Positions 8,615 to 14,553 of a DNA stretch of 64,000 nucleotides are shown here, piece by piece (position 1 is the stretch's first letter; each line of letters opens with the position of its first letter). A program made the translations under genes and the position numbers. The notes under the pieces are model-generated. The model was not told the DNA's origin. It made no database searches and saw only the letters and a program-made list of their open reading frames with translations. The stretch spans positions 1,426,001-1,490,000 of the forward strand of contig OZ253540.1 of NCBI GenBank assembly GCA_965262485.1, given 5' to 3'. Source of the DNA: Bin87 sp965262485. Its GTDB lineage: Bacteria; Chloroflexota; Dehalococcoidia; Lucifugimonadales; UBA3495.

Positions 8615-9184
8615 TCAGAACTCGATGCCGGGTTGGGCTTTGATGCCGGCGTCATAGGGGTGTTTCACCACGTTCATCTCGGTAACCAGGTCTGCATACT
8701 CAACCAGCTCTGCCGGAGCATGTCGCCCGGTGATGATGATGTGCTGCATTTCGGGACGATTCTGCAATGCCTCGACCACATCCTCCACCGGCAGCCAGCC
8801 GTAATGCATGGGGTAGGTGAACTCATCCAATATAACGAGGTCGTATTCCCCGGCGCTGATCACTTCCTTGGCATCCTCCCACAGCGCCCGGGCCAGGTCT
8901 GCGCTGGCGTCCAGATCCTGAGAGCGCCAGGTGAACCCGTCGCCCATTGCCCGAACCGTTATGCCCATCTTGACCGCAGCCCGCTGCTCGCCGAAATTGG
9001 CCGTGGTGTGCTTGATAAACTGCAACATCACCACCTTCATGTCCCGACCCCACGCCCGCATCAGCACACCCATGGCGGCGGTGGTTTTACCCTTCCCGTT
9101 GCCCGTGTTGACAATTACCAGCCCCTTGTTGATGCGCGGCCCACGCACCGATTGGGGCCCGTGCCGGCTTTCTTCCGTACTCAT
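8615..9184 (-). CDS. cobO: Cob(I)yrinic acid a,c-diamide adenosyltransferase (CobA/CobO type)
   Basis: A 189-residue ATP-dependent corrinoid adenosyltransferase. The P-loop GNGKGKTTAAMGV begins near residue 28; VVMLQFIKH and YDLVILDEFTYPMHYGWL follow as in the CobA/CobO/BtuR family. It adds the adenosyl group to the cobalt. A strong GGAGG precedes ATG 9184. It follows cbiA in the riboswitch-controlled cluster. Confidence 0.95.
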   Translation of the reverse strand: MSTEESRHGPQSVRGPRINKGLVIVNTGNGKGKTTAAMGVLMRAWGRDMKVVMLQFIKHTTANFGEQRAAVKMGITVRAMGDGFTWRSQDLDASADLARALWEDAKEVISAGEYDLVILDEFTYPMHYGWLPVEDVVEALQNRPEMQHIIITGRHAPAELVEYADLVTEMNVVKHPYDAGIKAQPGIEF

Positions 9185-9207
9185 TTTGCCTCCATACCCG
9201 TCATCAA

Positions 9208-9250
9208 AAAACTCCCTCTCCCAGGGGGAGAGGGCCGGGGTGAGGGCGTA
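9208..9250. repeat. Family C hairpin repeat
   Basis: CCCTCTCCCAGGGGGAGAGGG followed by GGGGTGAGGG lies between cobO and cbiA. It resembles the other family C units in the window. A family D motif, ATCCTGTCTATCC, starts at 9256. Confidence 0.7.
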
Positions 9251-9288
9251 CCCCCATCCTGTCTATCCCTGTAAGATCGCATTCCCGA

Positions 9289-10659
9289 TTACAACCTGGC
9301 CGCCGCGCAGAAATCCACGAACCGCCGCGCGAGACCGGGCCGGCTCCCCAGGTGCACATGGATGTACGACGCCCAAACGCTGCCCACCCGAAACCCCTCC
9401 GGCCGCCCATCCTGGTTCACCACCCGATAGGCCGCGCTGGCGGCATCCGGCGGTTCCTGCAATACCGACCAGTGGAACTCGTGGCCGCGCACCTGCTCGC
9501 CCGAACGCAACAATGGCCCGTCGCCGCAGGCCGCTACCTCCCGGTAGCCCAGGTGCAGCCGCCGCCCGTCCATTGATGACACCACCGGAATCGCGCCCAC
9601 CATGGGGAATTGTTGCCCGTCCAGGTCGGACAAACTGCGTCCCAGATACATCAGGCCGCCGCACTCGGCGTACACCGGAACACCATCGGCTACCGCTTTC
9701 CGCACCGACTCCAGCATTCCCCGGTTGCGCGACAGATCCTCGGCAAACAGCTCCGGAAACCCTCCACCCAGATATACCCCGCCCACACCATCCGGCAACC
9801 GATCATCATCCAGCGGCGAGAACGGCACGACTTCGGCGCCCCACGCCTCCAGCAAATCCAGCGAGTCCTGATAATAAAAGGAGAACGCCCGATCCTGCGC
9901 CACGGCAATCATCGTCCGCTTCGGCTGGGCATCCGCCGGAAACACCTGCGATGCGCCCGCTCCCGGCTTGCCGGCGCCGGCGGCAATGCGGGCGATGGCA
10001 TCGATGTCGATCGTCTTCTCCACCTGCGCGTTGAGAGCCTCGTACCATTCGTTGACCACTGTCCCCTCTACCGTGGGAATCAGTCCCAAATGACGCTCCG
10101 GCTGCGCCAGGTCATCCCGCCGCGGCAGCCAACCCACCACCGGCAGTCCCGTGGTCGCCTCGATCTGAGGCTGGCAAAACTCCAGGTGCCGCTCGCTGCC
10201 CACGCCGTTCAGAATAACGCCGGCGATGCGGAGATTCGGATCAAACTGCTGGTATCCCAGCACCTCCGCCGCCACACTGCGTGCCACCTTGCCGGCGTCG
10301 GCAATCAGGATCACCGGCGCGTCCAGCAGCTTGGCCAGTTCAGCGGTGGAACCGTCTTCATCCAGCGACGAGTGGCCGTCGAACACGCCCATCACGCCTT
10401 CCACCACGGCAATGTCAGCTGCGCCCGACGACCGGTGGAACAGTTCCGCAACCACCGGATGCGGCAGCAGCCAGGTGTCCAAGTTGCGGGAGGGCACGCC
10501 GCACGCGATCCCGTGATAGGTGGGGTCGATGTAATCGGGGCCTGCCTTGAACGGCTGCACCTTCAGGCCCCGCCGAGCCAGCGCACCCATGATGCCGCTG
10601 GCGATGGTGGTTTTGCCCACGCCGGAACGCACCCCTGCAATCACAACGGCTGACGGCAT
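9289..10659 (-). CDS. cbiA: Cobyrinate a,c-diamide synthase (glutamine-dependent)
   Basis: A 456-residue CbiA/CobB protein with two domains. The N-terminal ATP-binding domain carries GVRSGVGKTT at residues 9-18, then FKAGPDYIDPTYH. The C-terminal class I glutamine amidotransferase domain has GGFPELFAE and YAECGGLMYLG, with the nucleophilic Cys near residue 331; HVHLGS near the end contributes the His. It amidates the a and c side chains of (hydrogeno)cobyrinic acid. The order cbiA-cobO matches the order of reactions. Confidence 0.93.
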   Translation of the reverse strand: MPSAVVIAGVRSGVGKTTIASGIMGALARRGLKVQPFKAGPDYIDPTYHGIACGVPSRNLDTWLLPHPVVAELFHRSSGAADIAVVEGVMGVFDGHSSLDEDGSTAELAKLLDAPVILIADAGKVARSVAAEVLGYQQFDPNLRIAGVILNGVGSERHLEFCQPQIEATTGLPVVGWLPRRDDLAQPERHLGLIPTVEGTVVNEWYEALNAQVEKTIDIDAIARIAAGAGKPGAGASQVFPADAQPKRTMIAVAQDRAFSFYYQDSLDLLEAWGAEVVPFSPLDDDRLPDGVGGVYLGGGFPELFAEDLSRNRGMLESVRKAVADGVPVYAECGGLMYLGRSLSDLDGQQFPMVGAIPVVSSMDGRRLHLGYREVAACGDGPLLRSGEQVRGHEFHWSVLQEPPDAASAAYRVVNQDGRPEGFRVGSVWASYIHVHLGSRPGLARRFVDFCAAARL

Positions 10660-10677
10660 ATCAGATCATCCTCTCAA

Positions 10678-10718
10678 AAACTCCCTCTCCCTTGACGGGA
10701 GCGGGCTGGGGTGAGGGC
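10678..10718. repeat. Family C hairpin repeat
   Basis: CCCTCTCCC...GGGAGCGGG followed by TGGGGTGAGGG, just upstream of cbiA on the coding strand. Same family as the other intergenic hairpins in the cluster. Confidence 0.6.
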
Positions 10719-10784
10719 GAAATCCCAGTAACTACCAACCTTACAGCTGCCATTCTCGCAACAACCATCCTCGCGACCACCATT

Positions 10785-11234
10785 CTACGGGTGTTCTTCT
10801 ATCGAATCGTAGGCGTCCGCCGGCAACGCGATTTTTTCAGGATACTTTTCCAGCAGCGACATAAAGAAATTGTGCCGCGGCGGATTGGTGGCATCCACTT
10901 CCGACCGGCGCAGATAAACGCGCATCGCCGGATGGCCGTCGCCGTCGCGCATCCACAGTTGATACGACGGCAACCCCTGGTCATTGGTGGTTTGAATGAA
11001 TTCCGCCTCCCGGATTTTCGACATGTCCAGGTGCATGTGCGTTCCGCCGGGCACCATCAGCGTGACCACGCGACCATTGGGAGTGAACCTCAGATCATCA
11101 AAGTCCATATACACTTCCGCCGATGCGGCGGTGCTTTCCAGCATCACCACCACCTCATTGAAACCGATCCCATCAACGCCATCGCGGCATTCTTCCAGAA
11201 TATCGCGTAGGACAACATCATTCGGTGCGGGCAT
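10785..11234 (-). CDS. Unknown protein, first gene of the B12-riboswitch transcript
   Basis: ATG 11234 is preceded by GGGAGG at 8 bases, better than the GTG at 11243. The 149-residue soluble protein has no signal peptide. Its middle (TLMVPGGTHMHLDMSKI, then a YQLWMRDGDGHPAMRVYL strand pair) loosely resembles HutX/ChuX-type heme-handling folds, a pattern impression only. It is the first gene after the riboswitch, about 125 bases upstream of cbiA, so a corrinoid- or tetrapyrrole-linked role is plausible. I do not recognise it firmly. Confidence 0.55.
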   Translation of the reverse strand: MPAPNDVVLRDILEECRDGVDGIGFNEVVVMLESTAASAEVYMDFDDLRFTPNGRVVTLMVPGGTHMHLDMSKIREAEFIQTTNDQGLPSYQLWMRDGDGHPAMRVYLRRSEVDATNPPRHNFFMSLLEKYPEKIALPADAYDSIEEHP

Positions 11235-11363
11235 CAAGTTCACCTCCCGGTACAGGCGCAGGTTATTTCAGCACGTTTTACGATTGCGGCGATTATGTAC
11301 CAGCCGCCACGGCAACGCAAATCGCCAGCGGATTTCCGTTCCCATCTGTTGGCTCCCAATTAC

Positions 11364-11419
11364 AAAAGCGCGGCTCCGGCAGGCCGGAGGAGGAGGTAAC
11401 CGTCCCACCGGAACCGCGC
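11364..11419 (-). terminator. Second terminator-like hairpin in the leader
   Basis: On the minus strand GCGCGGTTCCGG (11419-11408) pairs over 12 positions, with one G-U pair, with CCGGAGCCGCGC (11379-11368), and four U residues follow. The loop is long and pyrimidine-rich with its own small CCGGCCTGCCGG fold. It lies between the main riboswitch terminator and the first gene. It may be a second termination checkpoint or simply an mRNA structure. Confidence 0.45.
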
Positions 11420-11474
11420 AGGAAAAGTGGTTCGTTCCTGCGTCAACAACTAAAAACTCGAACGAAATACCCAA

Positions 11475-11509
11475 ACGAAAAACCCGACTGCACTTCTCGC
11501 AGTCGGGTT
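11475..11509 (-). terminator. Intrinsic terminator downstream of the B12 riboswitch
   Basis: On the minus strand an 11-base-pair perfect stem (AACCCGACTGC / GCAGTCGGGTT, 7-base loop) is followed directly by a U run. It lies about 100 bases after the B12 box and before the first gene, the arrangement expected for a transcription-terminating riboswitch. Confidence 0.85.
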
Positions 11510-11609
11510 GAGCATGGCTTGATACCGGTAGGAAATGGCAGCCACCGCGTTCGGTAATTCTTGCAGGAGCTAAGCCGCCAATTCTGCCCACTCGTCCGCG
11601 CAGTGTAGT

Positions 11610-11790
11610 CAGAACATGCCTGCGGCAGGCCTCCTGGCTTATGGCTGCAAACGACGCTTCTCCGCCTTCCCACCCAATTCGGGCAGTGGCTTTTTAGCCA
11701 ACATCCTTACGGACATCGACCGGAGGGCGTCTCACCAATTACAGTGGCGGGACCGCACCGGATTCACACCGGATTTCCTTGTATAGCCCG
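11610..11790 (-). promoter_or_regulatory. Cobalamin riboswitch
   Basis: The minus strand carries the cobalamin aptamer consensus: near the 5' end CCGGTGTGAATCCGGTGCGG, then TCCCGCCACTGTAA, a GACGCCC segment, and near the 3' end the B12 box AGCCAGGAGGCCTGCC (about 11624-11639). An intrinsic terminator follows. It precedes the unknown gene, cbiA, cobO, cobT, cobS, cbiB, cobD and cobC, and should lower their expression when adenosylcobalamin is abundant. Ends are approximate. Confidence 0.93.
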
Positions 11791-11878
11791 TTTGCCGCCG
11801 CTATCGGATCACTCCGAACAGCAGCAACGCGCGAGCCACCGGCAGGCATTCACGTTTGATTCGTTTGTTAACAACCAA

Positions 11879-11907
11879 AAGGTAACACGCCCCCGGTTAC
11901 CAGTCAA
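11879..11907 (-). promoter_or_regulatory. Possible sigma70-type promoter for the cobalamin leader
   Basis: On the minus strand TTGACT and TACCTT are separated by 17 bases, placing a start about 80 bases upstream of the aptamer. The -10 match is only fair. Confidence 0.4.
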
Positions 11908-11918
11908 TGAGAAACATT

Positions 11919-11995
11919 GCTCACGCGTACCCACTTTGTCAAACCAAACCAGCCGACTGTCATTGCGAAGGGCGCCCACCCCCCCACCTGTCATT
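11919..11995. repeat. Family A repeat, left part interrupted by the IS110 element
   Basis: The leader CTCACGCGTACCCACTTTGTC, CATTGCGAAGGGCG and CACCTGTCATT match copy 2 up to the last base; the unit resumes after the element at 13261. The insertion splits CCTGTCATT from GCGAGGAGCGCAG. Confidence 0.85.
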
Positions 11996-12004
11996 TGTAT
12001 GTTG

Positions 12005-12190
12005 TATATGCCTCGCAGATAGGCCAATCTGTGAGGCGGGCGCGAGGGGCGCGTCGTCTGTCATTGGGTGAGCTGGGCCTGAGGTCCAGGCTGCACCGAC
12101 TCGCAGTAAGACACCCCTCACGCCGCCGGTGGTCGCTCCGAACAGATTCACGGGCCTGAGCCCGCATTGCAAGTGTGGAGGACCACCGCA
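12005..12190 (+). ncRNA. Predicted IS110 bridge RNA
   Basis: The noncoding 5' end folds in the order known for IS621-type bridge RNA. (1) A 5' stem-loop: 12010-12020 pairs with 12027-12037 (11 pairs, one G-U). (2) A target-binding loop closed by GAGGGG 12044-12049 / CCCCTC 12114-12119. Inside it CUGUCAUUG (12058-12066) equals the left target, a hairpin lies at 12074-12088, and CUCGCAGUA (12100-12108) complements the right target (TGCGAG, plus core CT). (3) A donor-binding loop closed by GGTGGTC...CTCC 12128-12139 / GGAG GACCACC 12177-12187. It holds ACAGAU (12142-12147) matching the element's right end, a CGGGC/GCCCG hairpin (12151-12164), and GCAAG (12169-12173) complementary to core CT plus the left end. 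Made by eye; ends approximate. Confidence 0.75.
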
Positions 12191-12215
12191 TTATCACATC
12201 TGGGAGGTCTCAAAG

Positions 12216-13208
12216 ATGAAGACGCCAAAGATGAAGACCATGGAAGGTAGCGCAGTGGAAGGCGGCGCAGTGGTGGGCATTGACGTCAGCAAAGCCAGCC
12301 TGGACGTGTCGGTGTCGGCTGGCCCGGCGCGTCGCTTTGCCAACACTGAGGAGGGCATCGCCGATCTGTTGCAATTGTTGGAGGCGCAGGAGGTCGCGCA
12401 GGTGGTGTGTGAACCCACCGGGGGCTATGAACTCCAGTTGGTCAACCGGTTGCGGGCCGGGGGACTGGGGGTGCACCAGGCCCACCCCAACCAGGTGCGG
12501 GATTTCGCCCGGGCCGCTGGCCACCTGGCGAAGACTGACGCCCTGGACGCCCAGACGCTGTCGCGTTACGGCCAGGTGTTTGAACCCCCGGACACCCCGC
12601 AGCCGGATCCGGAACGTGAGGAACTGCGGGATTTGCTGCGCCGCCGCCAGCAGCTGGTGGAACAGCGAGTGCAGGAGCTGAACCGGCGCAACCAGGGAAC
12701 CTCCCGCAAGGCCCGGGCTTCCACCGCCCGCCACATCGCCTGGCTGGACCAGGAGATCGCCCAGCTGGATGAGGAGTACCAGGCCGCATTGCAGAGCAGC
12801 GAGTCCCTGGCCCAACGCGCCGCCTTGTACCGCAGCGTGCCGGGCGTAGGGCTGCTGACCGCCGTCACGCTGACCGCCGAGCTGCCGGAACTGGGACAAT
12901 ACGACGGGAAGGCCCTGACCTCCCTGGTGGGACTGGCGCCCTGGTCTCGGGACAGTGGCCGGAAGCGGGGCCAGCGCACCATCCGGGGCGGTCGCGGCGT
13001 AGTGCGCCGGGCCTTGTACATGGCGGCCCTGGCGGCGACACGCGGCCAGGGGAGCTTACCTGATTTCTACCGTCAGCTGCGGCAACGTGGCAAAACTGGC
13101 AAAGTGGCGCTGGTGGCCGTGATGCGCAAGCTGCTGTTGCAACTGAACGCAGTGGCCCGCCGCGGAACCCCCTGGGTACAAATCCCCGGGGTACAACAAC
13201 CCGGATAG
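12216..13208 (+). CDS. IS110-family transposase (bridge-RNA-guided recombinase type)
   Basis: ATG 12216 follows GGGAGG at 9 bases; the frame is open further upstream but that part overlaps the predicted bridge RNA. The 330-residue protein has the RuvC-like DEDD set: Asp23 in GIDVSKASLDV, Glu66 in CEPTGGYE, and Asp108 and Asp111 in KTDALDA. A central Arg/Glu-rich coiled coil (about 130-200) follows. The C-terminal Transposase_20 domain begins at SVPGVGLLTA and contains APWSRDSGRKRG, whose Ser247 is the likely nucleophile. No frameshift or stop is seen, so it may be active. Confidence 0.93.
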   Translation: MKTPKMKTMEGSAVEGGAVVGIDVSKASLDVSVSAGPARRFANTEEGIADLLQLLEAQEVAQVVCEPTGGYELQLVNRLRAGGLGVHQAHPNQVRDFARAAGHLAKTDALDAQTLSRYGQVFEPPDTPQPDPEREELRDLLRRRQQLVEQRVQELNRRNQGTSRKARASTARHIAWLDQEIAQLDEEYQAALQSSESLAQRAALYRSVPGVGLLTAVTLTAELPELGQYDGKALTSLVGLAPWSRDSGRKRGQRTIRGGRGVVRRALYMAALAATRGQGSLPDFYRQLRQRGKTGKVALVAVMRKLLLQLNAVARRGTPWVQIPGVQQPG

Positions 13209-13260
13209 AACCATCCCACCTCCAAACCCGCAAAAAGGCTTGACACCCAACACAGATACT

Positions 13261-13345
13261 GCGAGGAGCGCAGCGACGTGGCAATCTCGTTGTTCCCACC
13301 CCGCTCAAAATCCTGCCCATCCTGTTCATCCATGTAAAAACCCGT
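13261..13345. repeat. Family A repeat right part plus family D motif
   Basis: GCGAGGAGCGCAGCGACGTGGCAATCTCG (13261 on) is the other half of the repeat split by the IS110 element. ATCCTGCCCATCCTGTTCATC with a GTAAAAACCCGTCCCC tail (family D) follows. Confidence 0.8.
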
Positions 13346-13379
13346 CCCCTCCCCCGCTCATCCTGAGCCCGCCGACGAT

Positions 13380-14399
13380 TCAGTATTCCAGCATCATGCG
13401 CTGCAACTCCGCAGGATCAGAGGTCCGCGTCAAGCCCAGCATCAGCAGGATTCGCGCCTTCCTGGGGTGCAGATTGTCCGCCACGATGTAACCCTGCTCC
13501 ATGAACCGCCTGGTTTGCAGCACCCTGCCGGTGCCAACCTGCGTTGACAGGACCACCGGCACACCGGATGCTATCGCCCTTTGCAATCCGGCCATAAACG
13601 GAGCCGGCGAACCACCGCTGCCCAATCCAGCCGCCACGATTCCCCCTACCCTCGCGTCGGTGAGGGCATCGACCACAGTGCCGTCCGCGCCGGCGTAGGC
13701 GTAGGCGATATCAACGCGCAGCAGTTCGTCGATACCAGACAAATCGAACTCGGAATCTGCGGTGTGCCTCCGCTCGGGACGACGATAATAAACCACCTGC
13801 CCGTCGGAGTCTGAATATCCCAGGTACCCCATGTGCCCCGACTGGAACGTCTCCACGCGGTACGAGTCCGTCTTGGTGACGTCCCGCGCCGAGTGAATCT
13901 CGTTGTTCAAAACCACCAGAGCGCCCCGTCCCGCCGACTGCTCCGCGGCCGCCACGCGCACCGCGTCCAGCAAATTGTTATCGGCATCCGTGCCCATCGC
14001 CGACGGGGGACGCATCGCGCCCGTAACCACCACCGGCCGCCGGTCGCGCACCGTCAGGTTCAGGAAATACGCCGTTTCTTCCAGCGTCGCCGTGCCGTGG
14101 GTTACCGCCGCGCCGGACGCGGCAGGGTCCGCGCTCATCCGCTCGTTGATGCGTCGCGCCAGCGTCAGCCAGTCGGACGGATACACCTCCGTGCTGCCAA
14201 CGTTGATCACCTGCTCTGCAACAACATCCGCCACTGCCTCCGCTTCGGGAACCCGCGCCAGCATTTCCTGGATCGTAAGCTGCGTCCCCCGGTAGCTGTA
14301 GTTGGCGAAATCGGTGCGGTTTTCCCCCACGAATGAAATCGTCCCGCCCGTGCCAAACAGATACACCCGGCTGCGTTCACCGTATGTTGAATTAACCAT
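13380..14399 (-). CDS. L-asparaginase family protein with a substituted active-site residue
   Basis: A 339-residue asparaginase/glutaminase family protein. The first catalytic motif GTGGTIS is at residues 16-22. NDEIHSARDVTKT-like text is present as NNEIHSARDVTKTDS, keeping the catalytic Lys. The second motif, normally HGTDTMEET, reads HGTATLEET: the Asp that contacts the substrate amino group is Ala (codon GCG). Hydrolysis of asparagine to aspartate is expected from the family, but this change could alter substrate or activity. There is no signal peptide, so it is probably cytoplasmic. Confidence 0.85.
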   Translation of the reverse strand: MVNSTYGERSRVYLFGTGGTISFVGENRTDFANYSYRGTQLTIQEMLARVPEAEAVADVVAEQVINVGSTEVYPSDWLTLARRINERMSADPAASGAAVTHGTATLEETAYFLNLTVRDRRPVVVTGAMRPPSAMGTDADNNLLDAVRVAAAEQSAGRGALVVLNNEIHSARDVTKTDSYRVETFQSGHMGYLGYSDSDGQVVYYRRPERRHTADSEFDLSGIDELLRVDIAYAYAGADGTVVDALTDARVGGIVAAGLGSGGSPAPFMAGLQRAIASGVPVVLSTQVGTGRVLQTRRFMEQGYIVADNLHPRKARILLMLGLTRTSDPAELQRMMLEY

Positions 14400-14457
14400 T
14401 CAGTCCTCCCGGACTGCGCTGTTGTGGCGCCCGGTGGCCCCGCTGCATCAGTCCGCT

Positions 14458-14486
14458 TTGCAATTTATCCCCTGCGCCGCTAATAT
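14458..14486 (+). promoter_or_regulatory. Sigma70-type promoter for ftsH
   Basis: TTGCAA (14458-14463) and TAATAT (14481-14486) are separated by exactly 17 bases, about 70 bases before the ftsH start. Confidence 0.55.
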
Positions 14487-14553
14487 GTTAGCCTATCTCC
14501 GGGCTTTCCGCGGCATCTCAGCATAGTCGTGCGCCGGCGCCGGCAGGAGCTTT

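Larger units (their letters stand above)
11996..13260 (+). mobile_element. IS110-family insertion sequence in a family A repeat
   Basis: Boundaries come from comparing the flanks with intact family A repeats: the left flank ends CCTGTCATT and the right flank begins GCGAGGAGCG. The element is about 1.26 kb, starts TGTATGTTG and ends ACACAGATACT. There are no terminal inverted repeats and no obvious target duplication, as is usual for IS110. It contains about 220 noncoding bases upstream of the transposase with a bridge-RNA-like fold, and about 50 bases downstream. A matching right-end relic lies at 1341-1368. Confidence 0.85.

Noticed and set aside
12011..12017. CCTCGCA, complementary to the right target, considered as the right target guide.
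   Set aside because: It is one arm of the perfect 5' stem-loop of the predicted bridge RNA; the guide at 12100-12108 fits the known loop order better.
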